Assembly (NCBI RefSeq): GCF_038637725.1
Contig: NZ_CP152052.1
Location: 1,037,501-1,101,500 of the forward strand
DNA: 64,000 nt
From: Psychrobacillus sp. FSL H8-0483
Lineage (GTDB): Bacteria > Bacillota > Bacilli > Bacillales_A > Planococcaceae
Direction of reading: 5' to 3'
In this document: in pieces, positions 57,116 through 64,000 of the stretch
Numbering within the stretch: the stretch's first letter is position 1
How the letters are laid out: every line of letters starts with the position of its first letter
Notes under the pieces: generated by a model
Database searches by the model: none
What the model was told of the DNA's origin: nothing
What the model saw: only the letters and a program-made list of their open reading frames with translations
Translations under genes and position numbers: made by a program

Positions 57116-57122
57116 AAGACAA

Positions 57123-57172
57123 AAAAATCTGGCACTTCCTGTTCAAACTTGAACAAGAAGTGCCGGATTTTT
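57123..57172. terminator. Long hairpin next to repeat copy D
   Basis: AAAATCTGGCACTTCCTGTTC and GAACAAGAAGTGCCGGATTTTT pair; it probably belongs to the element rather than to a gene. The rest up to the yjbH end includes a (TTTA)n tract at about 57252-57284. Confidence 0.75.
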
Positions 57173-57272
57173 GTTTAAAAAGAATTAACTGTTTTAAAAA
57201 CGTAAGTTTTTCAGTGGCCACCAAATTATTAGAGGCCTTTCAATTAATCTACTTATTTATTTATTTATTAAT

Positions 57273-58094
57273 TTATTTATTTTTTAATCGCCAAACGACT
57301 GAATTAGGAAGAACAACTCGGTCTACTTTTTGAAGTAACAAGAGTTTTTTTAACTCTCTTTCCGCTTGTTGTTGGGTGATATTATAGTAGTCTGCAATTT
57401 CATTTGTCGTTAAGGAATGAAAACGATCAAAAAGCTTATCGAGAGCTGGCGTTTCTTGTTTCTTAGGGACATCATATAACATTTCTTGTAATATTTGAAC
57501 GTAAATATTATATGAATATATGCCAGATAATTTGATGCCTTCATCTTCTATGTTTTCATTAAAGAATACTATACTTGGAAATGAATCTACTTCCATTTCA
57601 CAAGTAATGGATAAATCACTTTGGAAGGAACGGACACACTCTTTTGATTGTATATCCTGTGTAAATTCATCTACATCTAACTTGACTTCACTTGCAAGTT
57701 CTTGAAGGACTGAAAAAGAAGTTACATTTTTAGTTTGTAAAAATAGATGTTCCTGTATTTTATTAAAAAAACGAAGAGCCGCTTTTTTCCCTTGAAATTC
57801 TGCTGCTTTCACTGCGATAGAAGGTAAAACAGAGTGCTCTATATGCTGTAATTCGCAATTAGTATTAGAACTATTATCATTTGGCATTTGGAAAGCCGCA
57901 TTTAAATTATTTAGTTGTGTACTTAGTACTGTTCGAATAGCTAGATACTGGCCGTATTCCACTTGCAACTTCCGAATTATCGGTTGCAAATCCCAACAAG
58001 CTGAACAAAGCGGATCAAGAAAAACATACATCTCAATAGGCTTGTTTATAATAGGAGATGCGATCGTTTCAGCCGGAATTTGTATTATTGTCAC
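57273..58094 (-). CDS. yjbH: ClpXP adaptor for Spx, YjbH/SpxH (DsbA-like)
   Basis: A 273-residue thioredoxin-fold protein. It has C30-S-A-C33 in LDPLCSACWDLQP, followed by a helical insert and a C-terminal winged-helix-like segment. YjbH binds Spx and presents it to ClpXP, so it is the negative arm of the Spx system encoded 6 kb away. The start is GTG at 58094 behind GAGGAGG, overlapping the yjbI stop. The 3' end runs into the AT-rich (TTTA)n tract, so the last residues (VVWRLKNK) may be variable. Confidence 0.88.
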   Translation of the reverse strand: MTIIQIPAETIASPIINKPIEMYVFLDPLCSACWDLQPIIRKLQVEYGQYLAIRTVLSTQLNNLNAAFQMPNDNSSNTNCELQHIEHSVLPSIAVKAAEFQGKKAALRFFNKIQEHLFLQTKNVTSFSVLQELASEVKLDVDEFTQDIQSKECVRSFQSDLSITCEMEVDSFPSIVFFNENIEDEGIKLSGIYSYNIYVQILQEMLYDVPKKQETPALDKLFDRFHSLTTNEIADYYNITQQQAERELKKLLLLQKVDRVVLPNSVVWRLKNK

Positions 58095-58489
58095 ATTTTT
58101 TCCTCCTCATGACTCATTTGATTGACCATGTGGTTGGCAGTAAGTACAAGTCTTCTATATAAATCTTGGCGAAGCTTTCCATCGAGTCCGACGGTATCCA
58201 TTGCATCACTCATGCAGGATAGCCAAGCTTCAGCTCTTTCGGGTGTAATAGAAAAAGGATTATGACGCATTTTTAGCATTGGATGTCCATGCTCTTCTGT
58301 ATATAAATTAGGTCCGCCAAGGTATTGCGTTAAAAATTGTTTTTGTTTTCTAGCGGTTTCTGTTAAATCGTCTGGAAAGATTGGCTTCAGCTTTGGATGT
58401 TTTGCAACGTTATTGTAAAACGTATCGACAAGCTGTGATAATTTCTCTGCTCCGATCTCGTCGAAAGGAAGTATTGGTTTCTGTGTCAT
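58091..58489 (-). CDS. yjbI: Truncated haemoglobin, group II (YjbI)
   Basis: A 132-residue 2-on-2 globin. The proximal-haem region HPMLKMRHNPF and the distal FYNNVAKHPKLKPIFP match group II truncated haemoglobins. It is co-transcribed and coupled with yjbH (ATGTGA overlap), an arrangement conserved across Bacillales. It likely binds O2 or NO and may work with YjbH in redox control; this is inferred. Confidence 0.92.
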   Translation of the reverse strand: MTQKPILPFDEIGAEKLSQLVDTFYNNVAKHPKLKPIFPDDLTETARKQKQFLTQYLGGPNLYTEEHGHPMLKMRHNPFSITPERAEAWLSCMSDAMDTVGLDGKLRQDLYRRLVLTANHMVNQMSHEEEKM

Positions 58490-58580
58490 TATTCTTTACC
58501 CCTTTGCTTTAGCACTACAATCATTCTATCAATCCACGCCAAATATCTCAAACAATTAGACTGTTATAGAGTTCGTATAC

Positions 58581-58607
58581 AAAAAAACGACCTATGAATT
58601 GGCCGTT
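58581..58607 (-). terminator. Terminator of the yjbK-yjbJ unit
   Basis: On the minus strand AACGGCCAATTCATAGGTCGTT folds as a short stem with one mismatch, followed by a T run. Confidence 0.7.
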
Positions 58608-58612
58608 TCTGA

Positions 58613-59221
58613 CTACGTTTGGTAGTTGTTTAATACTTTTTTCACGTAGTCTTGTGTTTCTTTATAAGGTGGAATCCCATCATATTTCTTCACTGCACCA
58701 GGGCCTGCATTGTATGCAGCGAGGGCAGTTTCCATATTTCCATCAAACAGATTAAGCATTTGGCGCAAGTATTTTGCTCCACCCATAATATTTTGTTCGG
58801 GGTCAAAAATATTTTTCACTCCCAAATACTTAGCTGTTCCTGGCATTAACTGCATTAAACCAGATGCTCCTGCAGTACTAGTTGCAGAAGGATCAAAATT
58901 TGACTCTTGCTTAATAACAGATGATATAAGCTTTTCTGGGACATTATATGCTTCGGAAGCGCGTTTAATGATCTCATCATAATTAGATAAAGAGCTGGAA
59001 GTAGTTGGTGCATTTGTAGAAAAAGAGCTAACCAAACTTTCAGGTTGATAGGACAAATTAGATGGTAAGTATACAGGTGAATCGCCGTTATAAAATATGG
59101 ATGACATATTCTCTAAAGTTGAATTATTTCCCGTAGTTTGATACATCTGTCCTAGCAATTCAGAAAACAAAGGAGTAGAATAATCATTTTGATTACTTTG
59201 GACACTCCCAAAAGATTGCAT
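58613..59221 (-). CDS. Lytic transglycosylase (SLT domain), YjbJ/CwlQ-like
   Basis: A 202-residue protein with a poorly conserved N-terminal half and a C-terminal SLT domain: the catalytic Glu in SSVIKQESNFDP, then GLMQLMPGTAKYLGV, NIMGGAKYLR and ALAAYNAGPGAVKKY. B. subtilis CwlQ (YjbJ) is a wall hydrolase at the same locus. ATG 59221 has no ribosome-binding site. The frame stays open upstream to an ATC at 59263, behind AAAGG at 59278-59274, adding a family-like DIQSLKTLIEINA segment; the true start may be that ATC. Confidence 0.85.
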   Translation of the reverse strand: MQSFGSVQSNQNDYSTPLFSELLGQMYQTTGNNSTLENMSSIFYNGDSPVYLPSNLSYQPESLVSSFSTNAPTTSSSLSNYDEIIKRASEAYNVPEKLISSVIKQESNFDPSATSTAGASGLMQLMPGTAKYLGVKNIFDPEQNIMGGAKYLRQMLNLFDGNMETALAAYNAGPGAVKKYDGIPPYKETQDYVKKVLNNYQT

Positions 59222-59269
59222 TGCATTTATTTCTATTAAAGTTTTTAGAGATTGAATATCGATAAAGCA

Positions 59270-59845
59270 TCAACCTTTCAACGAATTGATATATGTTACG
59301 AGACGAGCAATTTTTTTGTCCGTATATCGAATAGGAATACTGTGTTTCTTCATTAAATGAAGAAAGAATTTTTGACCATTTTCGACATCTTTACTCTCAT
59401 ATTCTACCTCAAAGTCTTCCGTTTGACTATAAAGAGAGTGATCTAAAAAAAGGATTCCGTTATCCATCTCTATTTTTGCTCGGTTTGTTTGCATACTCCC
59501 GATACAAATTAAGGGACCTTTATCCGCAAATGGCTCAAGAAAGGGTACCGTAGGAAAATGAAGATGATGTATAATGGCCTCTCTCTCTGCATTCGACAAT
59601 AATTTTGTTTTTTCTTCCATTACATGGTCTTGTACAGGAATCTTTAATGTTAATTCGTTTCGATTAGATAACACCCTCAAACGAAAACCCATTTTCTTTT
59701 CTTTAAAATATTGATCTGCCGTATCATAATAATAATTTGTTTGTTTATGAAAATCGGATGGCTTTAATTCAAAATATGTGATGAATCGTTCAAATTCTGC
59801 TTTTGTTAGTAAATTTTTAAATTCGATTTCTTGTTCAGAATGCAC
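59270..59845 (-). CDS. CYTH-domain protein YjbK
   Basis: A 191-residue CYTH (triphosphate tunnel) protein. The EIEFKNLL start is the ExExK signature, with further charged residues in FRLRVLSNRNELTLKIP and EVEYESKD lining the tunnel. Such enzymes bind triphosphates or polyphosphate with divalent metals. The start is GTG at 59845 (VHSEQEIEF) behind AAAGG. Its stop overlaps the ribosome-binding region of the SLT gene. It lies back to back with yjbL and sasB, as in B. subtilis. Confidence 0.85.
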   Translation of the reverse strand: MHSEQEIEFKNLLTKAEFERFITYFELKPSDFHKQTNYYYDTADQYFKEKKMGFRLRVLSNRNELTLKIPVQDHVMEEKTKLLSNAEREAIIHHLHFPTVPFLEPFADKGPLICIGSMQTNRAKIEMDNGILFLDHSLYSQTEDFEVEYESKDVENGQKFFLHLMKKHSIPIRYTDKKIARLVTYINSLKG

Positions 59846-59945
59846 ATTTTCACTACCTTTCGTATTATTTCTATTATAGACGGTTTGCAATGAGTTTCAA
59901 TATGTTAAAATAGTGGGTAGAATGGACAGAAAGGAACGATTTATT

Positions 59946-60329
59946 TTGCCTGTTACGTATTATGTGCACAGTGGAGTGCAATTAGAAAACGATATAAGAT
60001 TTACAATAGAAGAAACATTAATCCGACCAAATATAAAAGCGGGAGGACAGATGATTACGGACTCCGATTCATTATCATTTGTCTACTTATTAGAGGATGA
60101 AACTGGGTATCACTATGTTAAATTTGGACAAGATGTTTGGCCATTGCTAGTAAACACTTTAAAAGCTTCCCAAGATCCTACATTACAATATGGGAATGTT
60201 GAACTAACTCTACATATGTTTAAAGAAGAACTTGAAATGCTTATTTTTAACATTGAAGGCAATAATAACTACGGTAATGATTTTTCAAAAGCAGTAGAAG
60301 AAGCTTTCAAGGAAATACTAAAAGCATAG
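59946..60329 (+). CDS. UPF0738 family protein YjbL
   Basis: A 127-residue protein of unknown function. The block TDSDSLSFVYLLEDETG and the C-terminal LIFNIEGNNNYGNDFSKAVEEAF are characteristic of UPF0738. TTG at 59946 is chosen because AAAGGA lies 10 bases upstream and the N-terminus then has the family length; an ATG at 59922 is the alternative. It precedes sasB, matching B. subtilis yjbL-yjbM. Confidence 0.8.
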   Translation: MPVTYYVHSGVQLENDIRFTIEETLIRPNIKAGGQMITDSDSLSFVYLLEDETGYHYVKFGQDVWPLLVNTLKASQDPTLQYGNVELTLHMFKEELEMLIFNIEGNNNYGNDFSKAVEEAFKEILKA

Positions 60330-60360
60330 AAAAAGTTCAAGTGAAGTGGAGGTAGAGCTT

Positions 60361-61008
60361 ATGGGGCAATGGGAACGTTTTTTAGAGCCGTACAAGCAAG
60401 CAGTTTCCGAATTAAAAGTTAAGTTAAAGGGGATGCGTACACAATTTGAAATTGAGAATACGAATTCCCCAATTGAATTTGTAACGGGTCGAGTTAAACC
60501 GTTAGCTAGTATCTACGACAAGTCACTTGAAAAAGGTATTGTATTTGAACCTTCTGATACATTGGCAAAAGAAATTCCTGATATAGCTGGTTTGCGGATG
60601 ATGTGCCAATTCGTAGATGATATTGAAACCGTAGTAGACATATTGCGTAGTAGAAAAGATATAAAGGTCATTGAAGAGCGAGATTATATTTCTCACAAAA
60701 AACAAAGTGGATATCGATCATTTCATATGATAATTGAGTATCCCGTTCAAACAATACACGGCGAAATAAATATTTTAGCTGAAATACAAATACGTACTCT
60801 TGCCATGAACTTTTGGGCTTCCATAGAACATTCATTAAATTATAAGTATAAGGGTATTTTTCCAGAAGAAATTAAGAAACGACTACAATATGCAGCAGAA
60901 GCTGCTTTTCGTTTGGATGAAGAGATGTCGTTGATTCGAGGAGAAATACAAGAAGCGCAGAAATACTTTAGTGAAAATAAAGAGCTACCTCGCATTAACG
61001 GGCAGTAA
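60361..61008 (+). CDS. sasB: Small alarmone synthetase SasB/RelQ (YjbM)
   Basis: A 215-residue RelA/SpoT-type synthetase that makes (p)ppGpp from GTP/GDP and ATP without hydrolase or regulatory domains. Visible motifs are TGRVKPLASIYDKSLEKG, DIAGLRMMCQFVDD, SHKKQSGYRSFHM and EIQIRTLAMNFWASIEHSL. ATG at 60361 follows GTGGAGG; the GTG at 60346 contains that site. RelQ-type enzymes form tetramers; the C-terminal helices are present. Confidence 0.94.
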   Translation: MGQWERFLEPYKQAVSELKVKLKGMRTQFEIENTNSPIEFVTGRVKPLASIYDKSLEKGIVFEPSDTLAKEIPDIAGLRMMCQFVDDIETVVDILRSRKDIKVIEERDYISHKKQSGYRSFHMIIEYPVQTIHGEINILAEIQIRTLAMNFWASIEHSLNYKYKGIFPEEIKKRLQYAAEAAFRLDEEMSLIRGEIQEAQKYFSENKELPRINGQ

Positions 61009-61085
61009 AACTTCCACAACAAGCATTCCATAAAATCTGGGTGCGTAAGTAGAAGGTATAGAACACGTAAAAGGGTGTTCAACAA

Positions 61086-61121
61086 ACAATTAGTGGGAAG
61101 ATTCCTCACTGATTGTATTTT
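61086..61121 (+). terminator. Possible attenuator between sasB and nadK
   Basis: ACAATTAGTG-GGAAGATTCC-TCACTGATTGT is an imperfect stem followed by ATTTT. It may partly separate sasB from nadK transcription. Confidence 0.45.
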
Positions 61122-61177
61122 CACATTATGTACTGTAAGAACTATGAAAATTAAACGGAAAAGAGGTCACGTGAAAG

Positions 61178-61984
61178 ATGAAATTTTTTATTCAGTCTCG
61201 AAATGATGATCTATCCAATCATTTAATGGAAAGCGCAAAGACGTATTTAGTTGATTTTGGGCTTATATTAGATGAAGAAAATCCAGATATCGTGTTATCT
61301 ATAGGCGGAGATGGGACGCTGTTGCATGCTTTTCATAAGTATAAGCATTTAACAAGTTCTGTTGCTTTTGTCGGTATTCACACGGGTCATTTAGGTTTTT
61401 ATGCAGACTGGAAACCAGCTGAAATTGAAAAATTAGTTATAAGTATTGCAAAAAAGGAGTTTGAAGTAATCGAATATCCTCTTTTGGAAGTAACGATTAA
61501 TTATCGTCATGGAGAAGATAGCTCTGTTTATCTTGCAGTGAATGAATCTACCGTAAAATCACCTGATGTTACCTTAGTAATGGATGTGGAGTTAAATGGG
61601 AATCATTTTGAGCGATTCAGAGGCGATGGGTTATGTATGTCTACTCCTTCTGGAAGTACAGCATACAACAAAGCACTTGGAGGTTCCATCGTGCATCCAT
61701 CATTAGAAACAATGCAACTTGCTGAAATAGCATCTATAAATAATCGTGTTTTCCGAACAGTAGGTTCTTCTCTAGTATTACCAAAGCACCATACGTGTCT
61801 ATTGAAACCTGTTAAGGGACCTGACTTTATGGTAACAGTTGATCATTTACAATTATTGCATAAGGATGTGCAATCCATTAAATACCGAGTTGCAGATGAA
61901 AAAATTCGTTTTGCGAGGTTTAGACCATTCCCGTTTTGGCAAAGAGTACATGATTCTTTTATAGATAGTGATCTTGAAAAATGA
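61178..61984 (+). CDS. nadK: NAD kinase
   Basis: A 268-residue ATP-NAD kinase that makes NADP. GGDGT is at residues 43-47 with the catalytic Asp45, then the NEST motif and [10 protein letters not shown] in the nucleotide site. ATG 61178 follows AAGAGGTCACG. Its stop overlaps the RluA-family start (ATGA), as in B. subtilis yjbN-yjbO. Confidence 0.95.
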   Translation: MKFFIQSRNDDLSNHLMESAKTYLVDFGLILDEENPDIVLSIGGDGTLLHAFHKYKHLTSSVAFVGIHTGHLGFYADWKPAEIEKLVISIAKKEFEVIEYPLLEVTINYRHGEDSSVYLAVNESTVKSPDVTLVMDVELNGNHFERFRGDGLCMSTPSGSTAYNKALGGSIVHPSLETMQLAEIASINNRVFRTVGSSLVLPKHHTCLLKPVKGPDFMVTVDHLQLLHKDVQSIKYRVADEKIRFARFRPFPFWQRVHDSFIDSDLEK

Positions 61985-62901
61985 AAAGCCACGCTTTAAA
62001 ACTTACTTTTGAAATGAAGGAATCGTCCATTTTATTAAGAGATGCAATTAGACAATACGGGATTTCAAAAAAAGCATTAACCAGTATTAAATATGAAGGC
62101 GGCTTGATACTTGTCAACGGGGAAGAAAAAACGGTTCGCCATACATTACAAATAGGGGATATCGTTACGATTATTTTTCCGGATGAGAAGAAAAGTGAAG
62201 GTTTAGTTGCACAAAAAGGTGTATTTCCGATTCTTTTTGAAGATGACCATCTATTAATGCTGACAAAAGAAGCTGGATTAAGTACAATCCCATCGCGAGA
62301 GCATCCAAATGGTACTATTGCCAATCTAATAGCGGGCTACTTAGAGGAAAATGGACTAACATCTACGGTTCATATTGTTACTAGATTGGATAAAGATACT
62401 TCAGGCATTATTTGTGTGGCGAAGCATCGTCATGCGCATCATCTATTAAGTGAAATGCAAAAATCCAATGACATCTCTAGAACATATGAAGCAATTGTTC
62501 ATGGACATGTAGAAAAAGATAAATTTATGATCGATGCTCCTATTGGTCGCAAAGATAGTAGTATCATTGAGCGTATGATTTCTCCTGAGGGTAAATTTGC
62601 TAAAACGTCTGTTGAAGTATTAAATAGGTTTACTATAAGTGGAGAAGAGCTATCACATGTGAAGCTAAATTTGCACACTGGACGAACGCATCAAATACGT
62701 GTACATATGATGTCCATTGGGCATCCTTTAATTGGTGACGATTTATACGGGGGCAGCTTAACGTTGATAGAACGGCAAGCTCTTCATGCAAAAGAATTGA
62801 CATTGATTCATCCATTTACAAAAGAGCCTCTTAAATTGGAAGCCCCTTTTCCTAGAGACATGACGGAGATTATACGATTTATTCCCACTAATAGAACCTG
62901 A
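61981..62901 (+). CDS. RluA-family pseudouridine synthase (YjbO-like)
   Basis: A 306-residue RNA pseudouridine synthase. An S4-like N-terminal region (about 15-70) precedes the catalytic domain; the catalytic Asp137 lies in [12 protein letters not shown], and [14 protein letters not shown] (with [10 protein letters not shown] as seen) is the second signature. The RNA target, rRNA or tRNA, cannot be assigned from sequence. It is translationally coupled to nadK and closed by a terminator. Confidence 0.92.
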   Translation: MKSHALKLTFEMKESSILLRDAIRQYGISKKALTSIKYEGGLILVNGEEKTVRHTLQIGDIVTIIFPDEKKSEGLVAQKGVFPILFEDDHLLMLTKEAGLSTIPSREHPNGTIANLIAGYLEENGLTSTVHIVTRLDKDTSGIICVAKHRHAHHLLSEMQKSNDISRTYEAIVHGHVEKDKFMIDAPIGRKDSSIIERMISPEGKFAKTSVEVLNRFTISGEELSHVKLNLHTGRTHQIRVHMMSIGHPLIGDDLYGGSLTLIERQALHAKELTLIHPFTKEPLKLEAPFPRDMTEIIRFIPTNRT

Positions 62902-62928
62902 AATTCAGGAGGAATTAGTGGTTTTTTT
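62884..62928 (+). terminator. Terminator of nadK and the pseudouridine synthase gene
   Basis: CCACTAAT and ATTAGTGG flank an inner CCTGAAATTCAGG hairpin, followed by a T run; it overlaps the last codons of the synthase gene. Confidence 0.8.
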
Positions 62929-62958
62929 CATTTAACTAAATATTATAGTTTTTTTATA

Positions 62959-62972
62959 ATTTCCCGGGAAAT
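62959..62972. promoter_or_regulatory. Perfect palindrome upstream of mgtE
   Basis: ATTTCCCGGGAAAT is a perfect 14-bp inverted repeat 22 bases upstream of the candidate -35, where an operator could sit. No known regulator site is recognised. Confidence 0.35.
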
Positions 62973-62994
62973 AATGAATGTGGTAAGATTGCTG

Positions 62995-63023
62995 TTGCTT
63001 ATTGATTTTTAACAACATACAAT
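62995..63023 (+). promoter_or_regulatory. Candidate mgtE promoter
   Basis: TTGCTT (62995-63000) and TACAAT (63018-63023) with 17-base spacing. The -10 lies in a 15-base segment, AACAACATACAATAG, also found before mecA. Confidence 0.6.
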
Positions 63024-63056
63024 AGATAATGAAAATCGCCGAGAGGAGGGATAAGT

Positions 63057-64000
63057 GTGAAAGAAGAAATGAATGAATTATTAATCGAGGAAAATAATCT
63101 AATAAATTTTTTAAGTAATGGATTAATGCATGAATTTAGAGAGAGCTTTATGCAACTTCACCCGTATGACCAATCGCTATTTTTTGAAAAGGTAGACCAA
63201 GAAATACGACAGAAAATCTTTCACTACCTATCTCCTAAAGAAATGGCGGAGTTGTTTGAGGCCACAAAATTTGATGAAGAGCGCTACGAGTTTTACTTAA
63301 AAGAAATGGACACAATATACGCAGCAGATATGCTTTCCTATATGTATGCAGATAATGCAGTAGACGTGCTTAACGAGTTAGGAAAAGATCAAGTAGCTAG
63401 TTATTTAAGCATAATGGATAAAGAATCTGCGCAAGAGATTAAAGACTTGTTACATTATGAGGAATATACTGCAGGATCTATTATGACAACGGAATATGTT
63501 GCTATTCCTGAAAATTCCACTTGTCGATCAGCTATGACGATTTTAAGAAGTGAAGCACCCAATGCAGAAACAATTTATTATTTATTTGTTGTGAATGAGG
63601 CTCATCACTTAACAGGTGTTATTTCTCTTCGAAACCTTATCATCGCGGAGGAAGATACATTAATTAAAGAAATTATGAACGAACGTGTAGTTAGTGTGTT
63701 AGTGAGTGAAGATCAAGAAGAAGTAGCACGAACCATTAAAGATTATAATTTCTTAGCAGTTCCAGTCGTAGATTTTGAGCAGCATCTACTTGGTATTGTT
63801 ACGGTGGATGATATTATAGATGTTTTAGATGAAGAAGCATCCGACGACTATTCCAAGCTAGCGGCTGTTTCAGATATGGATACTTTTGATAAAAGTCCTT
63901 TACAAGCTGCAAAGAAAAGACTTCCTTGGCTTGTTATCTTATTATTTTTAGGCATGATGACAGCGAATTTAATGAGTATTTTTGAGCAAACTCTAGATAA
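63057..64000 (+). CDS. mgtE: Magnesium transporter MgtE (runs off the window)
   Basis: The first 314 or so residues of an MgtE Mg2+ channel (family length about 450). The helical N-domain (about 1-130), two CBS domains (about 135-255, beginning AGSIMTTEYVAIPE), the connecting plug helix and the start of the first membrane segment (LPWLVILLFLGMMTANLMS) are present. Translation starts at GTG 63057, 7 bases after AGGAGG. In MgtE the cytosolic N and CBS domains bind Mg2+ and close the pore when Mg2+ is plentiful. I see no M-box riboswitch in the 155-base leader. Confidence 0.93.
   Translation, partial: MKEEMNELLIEENNLINFLSNGLMHEFRESFMQLHPYDQSLFFEKVDQEIRQKIFHYLSPKEMAELFEATKFDEERYEFYLKEMDTIYAADMLSYMYADNAVDVLNELGKDQVASYLSIMDKESAQEIKDLLHYEEYTAGSIMTTEYVAIPENSTCRSAMTILRSEAPNAETIYYLFVVNEAHHLTGVISLRNLIIAEEDTLIKEIMNERVVSVLVSEDQEEVARTIKDYNFLAVPVVDFEQHLLGIVTVDDIIDVLDEEASDDYSKLAAVSDMDTFDKSPLQAAKKRLPWLVILLFLGMMTANLMSIFEQTLD

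Noticed and set aside
57112-57333. 73-codon frame after repeat copy D
   Set aside because: It spans a hairpin and a (TTTA)n tract and runs antisense into the yjbH 3' end.
62902-63056. M-box magnesium riboswitch before mgtE
   Set aside because: The leader is only 155 bases, with a terminator at its left edge, and no M-box consensus segments were found.

Overview
The window is a low-GC chromosomal segment from a Firmicute of the order Bacillales. Gene content and order are very close to Bacillus subtilis (ftsEX-ctpB-minJ-csbA, addBA-yisKL, yitS/U/V/W, fabHF-app-trpS-opp-spx-mecA-coiA-pepF and yjbH to yjbO). Frequent TTG/GTG starts, AT-rich spacers and the repeat families point towards a Planococcaceae-type bacterium such as Psychrobacillus or Lysinibacillus; that placement is inference. 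Nearly all of it is core chromosome. No prophage, CRISPR, rRNA or tRNA was seen.

Layout. 0.4-7.2 kb is a cell-division and envelope block: ftsE, ftsX, a coiled-coil M23 hydrolase, a thioredoxin-like protein, ctpB, minJ and csbA. 7.2-7.5 kb is a 21-bp tandem array. 7.5-11.6 kb (minus) is a methionine uptake operon, metN-metI-metQ plus an M20 peptidase, behind a SAM-I riboswitch. 11.6-14 kb holds azlC-azlD, a DedA/TVP38-type protein and signal peptidase I. 14-21 kb is addB-addA. 21-24 kb has a DUF418 protein, yisK, yisL and a 35-residue membrane protein. A second 21-bp array precedes a membrane-anchored amylase-fold protein that has lost its catalytic residues (24.5-25.9 kb). 26-29 kb is yitS/yitU/yitV/yitW-like. 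29.3-32.3 kb pairs an Fnr with all four Fe-S ligands with a ClpB lacking its N-domain, which sits under a CtsR operator. A third 21-bp array follows.

32.5-50.6 kb carries fabH-fabF under a FapR operator, two complete oligopeptide ABC operons (DFBCA and ABCDF), trpS behind a T-box, and a DUF4015 protein. 51-56 kb is spx, mecA, coiA and pepF. 52.3-57.1 kb is invaded by repeats: a roughly 480-bp element bounded by inverted repeats and an IS1182-type transposase remnant between inverted copies of a palindromic repeat. 57-63 kb is yjbH (spxH), yjbI, yjbJ, yjbK, yjbL, sasB, nadK and a RluA-type synthase. An mgtE gene runs off the right edge.

How it fits together. Spx, its ClpXP adaptor YjbH, MecA and the CtsR-type chaperone form a proteostasis and thiol-stress theme. 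FtsEX probably drives the M23 hydrolase as it drives CwlO in B. subtilis. Sulfur and tryptophan supply are read by RNA switches, and fatty-acid synthesis by FapR. The least explained items are three intergenic arrays that share a 21-bp period but use two unrelated consensus sequences, the pseudo-amylase, and two or three genes whose best start codon is AUA or AUC.
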